Assembly (NCBI GenBank): GCA_040753795.1
Contig: JBFMDX010000019.1
Location: forward strand, 17,096-81,095
From: Thermodesulfobacteriota bacterium
GTDB taxonomy: Bacteria > Desulfobacterota > Desulfobacteria > Desulfobacterales > Desulfosudaceae
Length of the DNA stretch: 64,000 nucleotides
Direction of reading: 5' to 3'
A program made the translations under genes and the position numbers. The notes under the pieces are model-generated. The model was not told where the DNA came from, made no database searches, and saw only the letters and a list, made by a program, of their open reading frames with translations. Shown here piece by piece: positions 35,804-46,000 of this stretch. The stretch's first letter is position 1, and every line of letters begins with the position of its first letter.

Positions 35804-37129
35804 TCAGGACTCCCGGTGACCGGAGATCCGGTCGGCCACGGCTTTTTTCAGGCGGCGCTGGTAAGCCAGGTTGCCGAACACGGACCGGGGCTCGAATCCG
35901 CCGTACAGACCGATCCACATGAGCGTGGACAGGGTGACGTCAACGGCTTTTTTGTGCCAGGGCACCCGGACGGGGTACTGGTTCCGAATCCGTAACGCCT
36001 CGTCATAACTTCTCGCGATGACGGTGCGGCCGTTATCTCCTGACACAACGATGCCGCCTTCCCGCAGCATCTTCAGCCGCTTCATGGATTCGGGCACTTC
36101 CGGTCCGCAGACCAGGGCGCACTGGCCGCAGGTCAGCACGTCCGGGTTGTCGATGGTGATGCCGATATGCTTTTTAATCTGATCCGCCTGGAACCGCCGC
36201 CGTTCCAGTTCATCTTTCGGCATGTCACTGACCGGGCGTCCCAGTTTGTCCGGGGCCAGAATTTCTTCCGGATACAGCCTGGCGCCGAGTGATCTGATCA
36301 GCCGGTAGCGGACGGTGGAGTCGCCCACGGAGGAGCCCTTTTTTAAGAGGTCGTTGCGGATGCTGCGCTTTTCCGGATCGGGCGGTTCTTTCACCCACTC
36401 TTCGATCCAGTGCCGCCCCCAGCTCGACCACTGCCGGTCTTCGGAAAGATTGTGCAGGCCGAAACAGGAGGCATTGCAGAAATTGATGTCCCGTCGCTTG
36501 CCGCGCGGGTGCAGCTCGCCGTTGAGCAGAAGGTATTCCTCTTCCTCGTCGATGAACATCCGGGCCACGCAGGCCTTGGAACAGGCCCGGCACTTGCCGC
36601 AGTAGTTGTCGATAAAATATCGCGGGGGCAGGGCCGGGTCGCTCTTGAGCACGGCCTCGGTGACCACTGTGCCCAGGTAAACGGCGGCCCCGTATTCTTT
36701 GGTCATGACATTGCCGGAAAATCCCTGGGCGCCGATGCCGGCGGCAATGGCCCCAAAGCGGTGGGAAAAGCTGGGGTGGGTGGCGAAAATATCCGGCGAG
36801 CGGCGGTAGGTGTTGTTGGAAGGTACGGCCTTGGCCCGAAATCCCAGAGATTCAATATACCCGGCCACCCGCGCGCCGATATGGTGCAGTTTCTGGTTCC
36901 AGACCAGTTGATCCACGTTGTGGCCCGTCTGGCACTTCTTGGACAGAAAATCATAGATGGCGGGAACGTCCATGGGAACGGCCAGGGAAACGATCGACCG
37001 GGCGCCGCGCATGGTGTAGGTTGGATCCAGCGATGGCGGCCCGTCCAGTCGGTCCGGGCCGGCCAGGCCGACCACGTCAACGCCTTGGTCCCTTACAAAG
37101 GCCTTTATTTTTCCTTCCAGACCGTTCAT
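35804..37129 (-). CDS. QueG-like double 4Fe-4S protein (second copy)
   Basis: About 441 residues from the ATG at 37129; a TTG further upstream would overlap the DUF169 gene. The N-terminal part (GLAGPDRLDG, ARSIVSLAVPM) and FSHRFGAIAAGIGAQGFSGN followed by GTVVTEAVL resemble the cobalamin-binding half of epoxyqueuosine reductase QueG. The ferredoxin-like cluster ligands are CGKCRACSKAC and, later, CGQCALVCGPEVPESMKRLK. It is longer than QueG and carries a C-terminal extension. Related proteins are common in anaerobes without a known substrate. It is the last gene of a three-gene operon with DUF169 and a related Fe-S protein. Confidence 0.75.
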   Translation of the reverse strand: MNGLEGKIKAFVRDQGVDVVGLAGPDRLDGPPSLDPTYTMRGARSIVSLAVPMDVPAIYDFLSKKCQTGHNVDQLVWNQKLHHIGARVAGYIESLGFRAKAVPSNNTYRRSPDIFATHPSFSHRFGAIAAGIGAQGFSGNVMTKEYGAAVYLGTVVTEAVLKSDPALPPRYFIDNYCGKCRACSKACVARMFIDEEEEYLLLNGELHPRGKRRDINFCNASCFGLHNLSEDRQWSSWGRHWIEEWVKEPPDPEKRSIRNDLLKKGSSVGDSTVRYRLIRSLGARLYPEEILAPDKLGRPVSDMPKDELERRRFQADQIKKHIGITIDNPDVLTCGQCALVCGPEVPESMKRLKMLREGGIVVSGDNGRTVIARSYDEALRIRNQYPVRVPWHKKAVDVTLSTLMWIGLYGGFEPRSVFGNLAYQRRLKKAVADRISGHRES

Positions 37130-37142
37130 TGAAATACGCTTT

Positions 37143-37982
37143 CTATGCGGTTGTTTTGCGTTTATCATCGACAACTCTTTTCAGCCAGGCAAAGCCCGGC
37201 GTGACAGATTCGGTCAGGCCGGTGGGCACCATGGTTTTAAAGGGCAGGCCCATGTTCATGGGGCCGCCGGTCTTAAACAGGTTGTCCATGACCGTCGGCA
37301 GCAGGGCCGCGGGCAGGCCGACGCCGATTTCATCCGGGCCGATGCCGGCAAAGGCCCGGTCGCCCATGCCGGGGATGACCACCTGGGGCCTTCCCGTCAG
37401 ATACGGTAACAGTCCGCCCTTGATGCAGGATTCGCCGAACCCCTCAAAGGAGGAGAAAAGCGGAAAGGTGTAGTCGTAGCAGAGCGCGTGAATGATGTGG
37501 GTGATGTGAATGCCGTTGCCGAAGACCAGGATCGTGTCCGGCTCCAGTTCGGCGGTGTGAACCGGCGCGCAGACCAGGCCGACGCGGCTTCTGGCTTTTT
37601 CCAGCACGGCTTCCCCCCCGGGGCCGGAAAACAGGCTGTTATATAAAGCGATGCGGTTGACTTCCGCTTCCCGGCTCTTGTGCCAGCCCTGGGTGACCTG
37701 GCTCTGGATGAATTCTTCGTCCGTGACGTCCACCCACTTGTGACCGGCCGATGACGGTACGCAGAAGTTTTCATCGGCCGTGATGGCCACCCGGGCGCCC
37801 CAGGCCCTGGCATAGGTAAAGGTCTGGCAGATGCACATTTTCTGTCCCATGGCCGAGGGCCGCGTTGTCCCGGCGGGGATTTCGTCTTCGGACTTGATGT
37901 AGGTGACGGCTACGGGGTAGGTGGGAAGATGAAGCTTCTCGTACAACTCCTTGCCCATCCGGTGAAGATCGGTCAGGTTCAT
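37143..37982 (-). CDS. DUF169-family protein
   Basis: A 279-residue soluble protein. The N-terminus LHLPTYPVAVTYIKSEDEIP and the following MGQKMCICQTFTYARAWG match DUF169, as do FCVPSSAGHK and FSSFEGFGESCIKGGLLPYL. DUF169 proteins are widespread in anaerobic bacteria and archaea with no established activity. Several Cys (CICQ, FC, SC) are conserved-looking and could bind a metal. It lies 10 bases after the first QueG-like gene and 13 bases before the second, so the three products probably work together. AAGGAG precedes the ATG. Confidence 0.85.
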   Translation of the reverse strand: MNLTDLHRMGKELYEKLHLPTYPVAVTYIKSEDEIPAGTTRPSAMGQKMCICQTFTYARAWGARVAITADENFCVPSSAGHKWVDVTDEEFIQSQVTQGWHKSREAEVNRIALYNSLFSGPGGEAVLEKARSRVGLVCAPVHTAELEPDTILVFGNGIHITHIIHALCYDYTFPLFSSFEGFGESCIKGGLLPYLTGRPQVVIPGMGDRAFAGIGPDEIGVGLPAALLPTVMDNLFKTGGPMNMGLPFKTMVPTGLTESVTPGFAWLKRVVDDKRKTTA

Positions 37983-37992
37983 GGTTTCTCCT

Positions 37993-39042
37993 TTATCGGT
38001 AAAGGTTGGTGTGCTCAGGGTCCATGCGCGCGAACTCCGCGGCCGCCTCGTCGGCCGGGAGTACCGCGATAGTGCCGTCCTCCCGCTGGATGACGCATCC
38101 GGAGGTGGTCAGAAGGCGGTAGTTCTCCTTTGTCTCTTGGCGGTTGCCCCAGCAGATGATCTGGCAGTTGCCGCAGGTCAGGCGGAGATTCAGCCCGCCG
38201 AAGGCACCGGTTTCAAAGCCGCCTTCGCCGTCGCTTCGCCGCGGCCACTTGGTATAGTTGCCGATGGCCCGCATCAGGGTTTCCAGCAGGGCGTTTTCGT
38301 CGGAGGGCGCGGGGATGGCGTACCGGCCCGGTGACCAGGTCGACCATTTTCCGTTTTTCGACAGGCCGGTGAACCCGCCGCAGACCAGCTGGCAGGGCAG
38401 GTAGCTGATGCGCTGGCTGTGCGAAAACGTCTCACCGCCCAGGGTGATGGATGTTTCCCGGGATTCGTGGAACATGCCCGAGGGGCAGGAGGCCACGCAG
38501 AGCTTGCAGCGGTCGCAGAATCCCTCTTCGGCCGGCAGGGGCGGCGTGGGCGCCAGGTCTGCCTCCGTCACCACGCTGCCCAGGATGACGGCGTTGCCGT
38601 ATCCTTTAAGGCCGACGTTGCCCGACCAGCCGAAGGAGCCCACTCCGGAGCGCACCGCCAGGTAGCGGTGGGACACGTCCGGCCGCATGGCCAGCTGCCA
38701 GTTGGGCACATCCTTGCGGTAGACGTTGTTGGCATGGAGCCGCACCGACCGGTACCCTTTCTCCTCCAGCCACAGGGCCAGTTCCTTGGCCAACCGGCCG
38801 GCCTGGCGGTTGACCTCGATGTTGTGCTGTTCGAAGGCGAACTGGCTCTTTTTGGACAGGCACTGGCGCATGATGTCGCGGTCCAGCGGCAACGCAAAGC
38901 TAACGGCCGAGCGGGCCGTGGGCAGGACATAGGTGATGTCGGCGCTGGGCGGGCCGCCGGCCAGTGTTTCCCGGGTGCAGAACCCGACCCGCAGCGCCCC
39001 GCGCGCGGTCAGAAAATCGCGTATGGTTTCTTCCATGTTCAT
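37993..39042 (-). CDS. QueG-like double 4Fe-4S protein (first copy)
   Basis: A 349-residue protein related to the 35804-37129 product. The segment PDVSHRYLAVRSGVGSFGWS then GNVGLKGYGNAVILGSVVTEA resembles the QueG core. Cluster ligands appear in CDRCKLCVASCPSGMF and CGNCQIICWGNRQE, plus an extra Cys pair in LPCQLVCGG. It is probably a cytoplasmic reductase carrying two 4Fe-4S clusters, perhaps with a corrinoid. It is the promoter-proximal gene of the operon, divergent from a TetR gene across a region with two operator copies. GGAGAGG precedes the ATG. Confidence 0.75.
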   Translation of the reverse strand: MNMEETIRDFLTARGALRVGFCTRETLAGGPPSADITYVLPTARSAVSFALPLDRDIMRQCLSKKSQFAFEQHNIEVNRQAGRLAKELALWLEEKGYRSVRLHANNVYRKDVPNWQLAMRPDVSHRYLAVRSGVGSFGWSGNVGLKGYGNAVILGSVVTEADLAPTPPLPAEEGFCDRCKLCVASCPSGMFHESRETSITLGGETFSHSQRISYLPCQLVCGGFTGLSKNGKWSTWSPGRYAIPAPSDENALLETLMRAIGNYTKWPRRSDGEGGFETGAFGGLNLRLTCGNCQIICWGNRQETKENYRLLTTSGCVIQREDGTIAVLPADEAAAEFARMDPEHTNLYR

Positions 39043-39071
39043 GATGGTGACCTCTCCAGTTGGATAAAAGG

Positions 39072-39100
39072 TTGACTTTACACGATCGTGTAAATAGAAT
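39072..39100 (+). promoter_or_regulatory. tetR promoter with an 18-bp palindromic operator in its spacer
   Basis: TTGACT (39072-39077), a 17-base spacer and TAGAAT (39095-39100). The spacer is almost entirely the perfect palindrome TTTACACGATCGTGTAAA (39077-39094), so a bound repressor would block RNA polymerase. The same region lies upstream of the divergent Fe-S/DUF169 operon, whose candidate -35 TTGACA reads on the minus strand at 39124-39119. Confidence 0.7.
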
Positions 39101-39130
39101 CGGAGAAATACCGGATGATGTCAAGCAAAA

Positions 39131-39150
39131 AATTACACAGTCGTCTAATT
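39131..39150. promoter_or_regulatory. Second copy of the TetR-type operator
   Basis: AATTACACAGTCGTCTAATT is an imperfect palindrome sharing TTACACnnTCGTnTAA with the perfect operator at 39077-39094. It lies in the tetR leader, 35 bases before the ATG. Confidence 0.6.
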
Positions 39151-39184
39151 TTTACGCGACCATCCATAATGGAAGATTCAGCCC

Positions 39185-39877
39185 ATGAAAGAAAAGGCAA
39201 CAACCGGCAAGAGAGGCAAACCAGCAAACATACCCGTCGTCAACCGGGGGGCCGAGACCCGCGGCATGATCCTGGCGGCCGCCCGTCAGGTCTTTGCGGC
39301 TCATTCATACAACGCCGCCAGCGTCCGCATGATCGCCGCCCGGGGTGACTTTTACCACGGCCTTATCCGCTACCATTTTCCCAGCAAGGCCGGGATATTC
39401 GAAGCGGTGGTGGAAGACGCCTGTCGTTCTCTTTATGAGGCCAATAAACAATGGCTGCTGGAGATCGCCACCTTTTCGCCGGAAAAGGCGCTGTCGACTT
39501 ATCTGGACAGATTTATCGAATTTTTCCGCAAACAGCCCGACGTGTTCCGGATCATCATCAGGAATTTTACCCACGACGATCCGGCCAACCTGCCGGGCTT
39601 CCGTCATCTGGCGACCATGCTGGCCGACACCCGCCGGGATTTTGAGGCCACCTTTCCGGGCCTGTTTGTCAAAGGCGATGTCGGTCGCTTCCTGAGCAGC
39701 CTCAACGCCCTGATCCTGCATTATCTCGGGGCCGGCTCCATCGAGTCGCTCATGGTCGGTTTCCGGGGTCCCGGCAAGGCATACCTGGAATGGGTCAAAG
39801 AGACCCTGTTCTTCATTTTCCTGCCGGTCCTGGAAGCCGCCGCCCGCGAGTCTGCCATTTCAAAACCGCCGGGATGA
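39185..39877 (+). CDS. TetR-family transcriptional regulator
   Basis: A 230-residue regulator. The N-terminal HTH is GMILAAARQVFAAHSYNAAS followed by VRMIAARGDFYHGLIRYHFP, with SKAGIFEAVV as the typical end of the TetR DNA-binding domain. The rest is an all-helical ligand domain. Two operator-like palindromes lie just upstream, so it probably represses itself and the divergent QueG-like/DUF169 operon. Its last codons (KPPG and the stop) are inside a 71-bp segment duplicated from the SDR gene at 46516-46586, so the C-terminus may have been altered by that duplication. Confidence 0.9.
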   Translation: MKEKATTGKRGKPANIPVVNRGAETRGMILAAARQVFAAHSYNAASVRMIAARGDFYHGLIRYHFPSKAGIFEAVVEDACRSLYEANKQWLLEIATFSPEKALSTYLDRFIEFFRKQPDVFRIIIRNFTHDDPANLPGFRHLATMLADTRRDFEATFPGLFVKGDVGRFLSSLNALILHYLGAGSIESLMVGFRGPGKAYLEWVKETLFFIFLPVLEAAARESAISKPPG

Positions 39878-39932
39878 TCTTCTGATAGAGCGTCGGGAAG
39901 AGGCGTTGGGTGACATCCATGGCATAGGCGTC
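39862..39932. repeat. 71-bp direct repeat, left copy (fragment of SDR gene 3' region)
   Basis: It is identical at 69 of 71 positions to 46516-46586, which lies inside the SDR gene. Here it is only a fragment: the SDR frame is lost on both sides and the tetR stop falls inside it. The two copies bracket the 6.6-kb segment that holds the giant repeat-protein gene. Confidence 0.9.
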
Positions 39933-39971
39933 CGATGTCCCTATTTGCTTTCAAAGCAGTTCGATTTAAGG

Positions 39972-39977
39972 TATAAT
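39972..39977 (+). promoter_or_regulatory. Candidate -10 for the giant secreted protein gene
   Basis: A perfect TATAAT lies about 95 bases before the ATG at 40073, in an A/T-rich stretch unlike its surroundings. No good -35 is visible, so an activator may be needed. The ribosome-binding site is AAGGAAG. Confidence 0.4.
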
Positions 39978-40072
39978 ATAAAAGTTTAATCAACTCAGTA
40001 TTTCATTACGGTTATCCAGGCCATCACTGATGTTTTCACGATGTTTAGCAAAAAAATAAGGAAGTCAATCAC

Positions 40073-43000
40073 ATGAAAACCCATTTTTTTCGTTGGCCGG
40101 TCGTATCCTTTTTCTTTTTAATGGTTATCCTCTCCGTCCCCGCCCAGGCGGCGACATACGATTTTGCCAGCCTCGGCGCGGCCAGCGGTGGTTTTAAGCC
40201 CCAGGGCAACCGGTTTCTGGTTTCGGAGACTTTTACCAATGACGGCACCAGCATGTACTACAATGACAGCGTCAATTCAACCGTCAACGGCATGATCATC
40301 AAACCCGACGGGACCAACCTGTCTTCCTTTGACCTGGGCAACATGACCATCAGCCCTTACGGCGGAAGCTATACCGTATCCATTACCGTGAACGCCAACC
40401 TGAAAGCCGGCGGCCCCGTCAGCCAGACGGTCTCAAATTACAGTTTAACGGCAGCGACCTCCCTGACCACCATGGGCATGAACTTCAGCGCTTTTAATGA
40501 CGTGACCCAGCTGAGCATCAACCTGACCGTGGCCAGTTCCCAGGTGTGGAACATCAACTTTGACAACATTACGATTACCGACGAACAGGCGCCGGTCGTA
40601 CTAGGCGCGGAACCGACGACCCAGGCGACGAATCTCAAGGCAGCCAGCAAGGGCGCCACGCAACTCAACATATACTGGCAGAACGGCAACGGCGCCAGGC
40701 GGGTCGTTTTTGCCAAGCAGGGGAACGCCGGCACCCCCACGGTGACCGACGGCGCCGTGTACACGGCCAATGCCGATTTTTCCGCGGCCGCGGATATCGG
40801 CGGCGGCTGGAAATGCGTGTACCGGGACACCGGCCGCGTGCTGTCCATTACCGGCCTGGCGGCCAATACGGAATACCGCCTGGTGGTCTATGAGTTTAAC
40901 GGCACCGGCGGCGGAGAGAACTACCTGACGAGCACCGGCACCAATATCATCAACCACACCACCAGTCCGGCCGGTCTGGACAAGAAGGACTTTGGCGGCC
41001 TGGGAGCGGCCAGCGGGGGGTTCAAACCTCAGGGCAGCCGCTATCTGGTGTCGGACTTGTTCCTCAATGACGTCACCAGCATGTATTATAACAGCACCAA
41101 CGCCTCCGTTTCGGGAATCATCATCAAGCCCAACAACACATCCCTCCTGTCCTTCGACCTGACGGATCTGGAGTTCAGCCCCTATAGCGCGGACCGCACC
41201 GTTACCGTCACCGTTACCGCGACGCTCAAATCCGGCGGTCCGGTCAGCCAGACCATCAATAATTTTACCATGTACCAGGGAATCCCCTATTCACTGGCTT
41301 TGATGGGCATGGATTTTTCCGCCTTTATCGGGGTGACCCAGCTCAGTTTCAGTATCACCACTGACAGTGTCAATAATATCAATTTTTCCAACATCACCAT
41401 TGCCAACCCGGATGAGTACATTGCCGGCACCGAACCGACGACGCAGGCCTCAAACCTGAGGGTCGCCAGCTGCACCACAACCGGTATGGACACCTACTGG
41501 ACCAACGGGAACGGCACTAAACGAATCATGTTTGTCAAGGCGGGCAACTCCGGCACCCCCACGGTCACGGACGGTACAGTATACACGGCCAATGCCGATT
41601 TTTCCGCTGCCGCGGATATCGGCGGCGGCTGGAAATGCGTGTATAAGGGGACGGAGCGATACGTCGTCCTCTCGGGCCTGACGGCCGGCACGGAATACCG
41701 GCTGGCGGTTTATGAATTTGACGGCTCCGGCGGCGGCGAAAACTACCTGACGACCACGGGCACCAATATCATCAACCACTCCACCGACCCGGCCGGCCTG
41801 GTCAAATACGACTTCAGCGCCCTGGGGGCCGCTTCCGGCGGGTTCAAACCCCAGGGCAACCGTTTCCTGGTGTCCGATCTGTTCACCCAGGACAACACCA
41901 GCATGTTTTACAACTCCGCCAACCCGACGATGACCGGCATCGTTATCAAACCGGACGGTACCAACCTTTCTTCTTTTGATCTGAAGGACATGGAGTTCAG
42001 TCCTTACAACGCCGACCGGACCATCTCGATGACGGTGACGGCCGACCTGAGCGTCGGCGGCCCGGTCAGCCAAACCATATCGAATTTTACCATGATTAAC
42101 GGGCTTTCCTATTCTCTGGCCTTGTTGGGTGTCAATTTTTCCACTTTTGTCGGGGTTACCGAGTTGCGGTTTGATATAACCGTTACCGGCGACAAAGTCT
42201 ATGACCTCGATTTTGACAATATTACCATCAGCGTTGGTCACACGGTAACCTATGACGGCAACACCAACACCGGCGGCGCGGTGCCCACGGACGGCAACAG
42301 CTATGCCAACGGGGATACGGTCACGGTCCTGGGCAACACCGGCGCCCTGGTCAAAACCGGCTATACCTTCTCCGGCTGGAACACGGCGGCCAACGGCAGC
42401 GGCACCGCATATGCCGGCGGCGACACTTTTGCCATGGGCAGCAGCGATATTACCCTCTATGCCCAGTGGACGCCCATCGATTATACGGTCACCTACAACG
42501 GCAACACCAACACCGGCGGCGCGGTGCCCACGGACGGTACCACCTATCACATCACCGATACGGTGACGGTGCTGGGTAACACCGGATCCCTGGTGAAGAC
42601 CGGCTACACCTTTGCCGGCTGGAACACGGCCGCCAACGGCAGCGGCACCAGCTACTCCACCGGCAATGTTTTTGCCATGGGCAGCAGCAACGTGACGCTC
42701 TATGCCCAGTGGACCGAGAACACCTACTCGGTCACCTATAACGGCAACAGCAACACCGGCGGCGCCGTCCCCACGGACGCCACCAGTTATCATAACGGGG
42801 ATACGGCCACGGTCCTGGGTAACACCGGTACCCTGGTGCGCACGGGATACACTTTTGCCGGCTGGAACACGGCCGCCAACGGCAGCGGCACCAGCTATAC
42901 CGGCGGCGACACTTTTGGCATCGGCCTGAGCAATGTCACCCTTTACGCCCAGTGGACGGCCGTCAATTACACGGTCACCTACAATGGCAACACCAATACC

Positions 43001-46000
43001 GGCGGATCCGTGCCGACGGACGGCAACACCTACCACATCACGGATACGGTGACGGTGCTGGGCAACACCGGCACCCTGGTGAAAACCGGTTACACCTTTG
43101 CCGGCTGGAACACGGCCGCCAACGGCAGCGGCACTGGCTATTCCGGCGGCAATACCTTCGCCATGGGCAGCAGCAATGTGACGCTTTATGCCCAGTGGAC
43201 CGAGAACACTTACTCCGTCACCTACAACGGCAACGGCAACACCGGCGGAGCGGTGCCGACGGACGCCACCAGTTATCATAACGGGGATACGGCCACGGTC
43301 CTGGGCAACACCGGTACCCTGGTGCGCACGGGATACACTTTTGCCGGCTGGAACACGGCCGCCAACGGCAGCGGCACCAGCTATACCGGCGGCGACACCT
43401 TTGGCATCGGCCTGAGCGATGTCACCCTTTACGCCCAGTGGACGGCCGTCAATTACACGGTCACCTACAACGGCAACACCAATACCGGCGGATCCGTGCC
43501 GACGGACGGCAACACCTACCACATCACCGATACGGTGACGGTCCTGGGGAACACCGGCTCCCTGGTCAAGACCGGTTATACCTTTGCCGGCTGGAACACG
43601 GCCGCCAACGGCAGCGGCACCGGTTATGCCGGCGGCAACACCTTTGCCATGGGCAGCAGCAACGTGACGCTTTATGCCCAATGGACGCAAAACCCCTACT
43701 CCGTCACTTACAACGGCAATACCAACACCGGTGGAACCGCGCCGACGGACGCCACCGTCTACCATTATGGCGACACGGCCACGGTCCTGGGCAACACCGG
43801 CGCCCTGGTGAAGACCGGCTATACCTTTGCCGGCTGGAACACGGCCGCCAACGGCAGCGGCACCAGCTATACCGGCGGCGACACCTTTGCCATCGGCCTG
43901 AGCGATGTGACGCTTTATGCTCAATGGACGGCCGTCGATTATACGGTTACCTATAACGGCAACACCAATACCGGCGGCGCGGCGCCCACGGACGGCAACA
44001 TCTATCACATTACCGATACGGTGACGGTCCTGGGCAACACCGGCGCCCTGGTCAAGACCGGCTACACCTTTGCCGGCTGGAACACGGCCGCCAACGGCAG
44101 CGGCACCGGTTATGCCGGCGGCAACACCTTTGCCATGGGCAGCAGCAACGTGGTCCTGTACGCCCAGTGGACGGCCATTCCTTATACGGTCACCTACAAC
44201 GGCAATACCAGCTCCGGCGGCGCGGTGCCTGTGGACGGCAATACCTACCACATTACCGATACGGTGACGGTCCTGGGCAACACCGGTCCCCTGGTGAAGA
44301 CCGGTTATACCTTTACCGGCTGGAACACGGCCGCCGACGGCAGCGGAACCGGTTATGCCGGCGGCGATACCTTTGCCATGGGCAGCAGCGACGTGGTCCT
44401 GTATGCCCAGTGGACGATCAACCACTACACCCTGACGGTCAACAGCGGGGTCGGCGACGGCGTCTATCCGTTCCAGGACGTGGTCACCATCGCGGCGGAT
44501 GTTCCTCCGGCCGGTCAGGTGTTTGACCAGTGGACCGGCGATACGGCCTCCGTCGCCAATATTTTCCAGCCCAACACGACCGTGACCATCCCGGACGCGG
44601 ACCAGACGGTTACGGCCACTTTCAAGGATCAGGGCATATTGATCTACGCCCTGACGGTCACCTCCGGCAGCGGCAGCGGGAATTACCTGCCCGGGGAAGA
44701 GATCAGCCTCTCGGCCGACGCGCCTCCGGCCGGCCAGGTGTTTGACCAGTGGACCGGCGATACGGCCTTTATCGCCAACATCAACCTGCCGGACACCACC
44801 TTCATCATGCCCGCGGCGGCGGCTTCGGTAACGGCCACCTATAAGGCCCAGGGGGCCATCACTTATCATCTGACGGTCACCTCCGGTACCGGCAGCGGCG
44901 ATTATCTGCCCGGGGAGGTGATCAACCTCTCGGCCGACGCGCCCCCGGCCGGACAGGTCTTCGACCAGTGGACCGGCGATACAGCCTCTATCGCCAACAT
45001 CAACCTGCCGGACACCACTTTTATTATGCCTGCGGCGGCGGCTTCGGTAACGGGCACCTATAAGGCGCAGGGGGCCGCCACCTATACCCTGACCGTGACC
45101 GACGGAACGGGCAGCGGGAACTACCTGCCGGGAGACATCATCGCCATTTCCGCCACCGTTCCCGTCGGCTATACCTTTGAGCGATGGACCGGCCAGACGG
45201 CCTGGGTGGTTGATACCGCCCAGGCCGACACCACCCTGACCATGCCCGCGGCCGACATCGCCGTGGACGCCGTTGTGAACATCAACACGTATACCCTGGC
45301 TTACGCGGCCGGGGCCCATGGCGCCCTCATCGGGAACACCCTTCAGACGGTCAGCTACGGCTCCGACGGCACGGCGGTAACGGCGGTTTCGTTCGGCGGC
45401 TACCATTTCCTGCGCTGGGATGACGGCAACCTCCTCACCACCCGCACGGATGTCAATGTGACGGCTGATATTGCGGTTACCGCTTTGTTCGCGGTCGACA
45501 CCTTTACCCTTGAATACACGGCCGGAGACCACGGCACGATCAGCGGCATCACGCCCCAGACGGTCAGTTACGGCGCCGATGGCGCCGCGGTCACGGCCAT
45601 GCCTGACCCGGGCTGGCATTTCGTGCAATGGAACGACGGATCCACGGACAACCCGCGCGCGGACACCGGCGTGGCAGCCGATATCGCGGTCACGGCCCTG
45701 TTTGCCGTCAATACCTATACCCTCGAGTACACGGCCGGCGCCAACGGTTCCATTACCGGGGAGGCCTATCAGACCGTCAACCGGGGCGAGGATGGTTCAA
45801 ACGTGACGGCCGTGCCGGACGCGGGTTACCACTTCGTGCAATGGAGCGACGGCGTTACCGCCCCAGGACGGACGGACACCAATGTTGCCGGCGACATCGC
45901 CGTAACCGCCCAGTTCGCCGCGGACGGAATCATTAACCCGGACATTCCGGCCGATCTCGACCTGGACGGCAACGGCATACCGGATCGGGTGCAGGTGAAT

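Noticed and set aside
42238..44424. CRISPR-like regular spacing in the giant gene
   Set aside because: The 243-bp units are in-frame protein repeats with no short spacer/repeat alternation and no cas genes nearby.
41450..45628. A 1392-codon open frame on the minus strand under the giant repeat-protein gene
   Set aside because: It is a by-product of the repetitive, GC-rich coding sequence on the plus strand. Its translation is a low-complexity Gly/Val/Arg repeat with no domain, signal peptide or ribosome-binding site.
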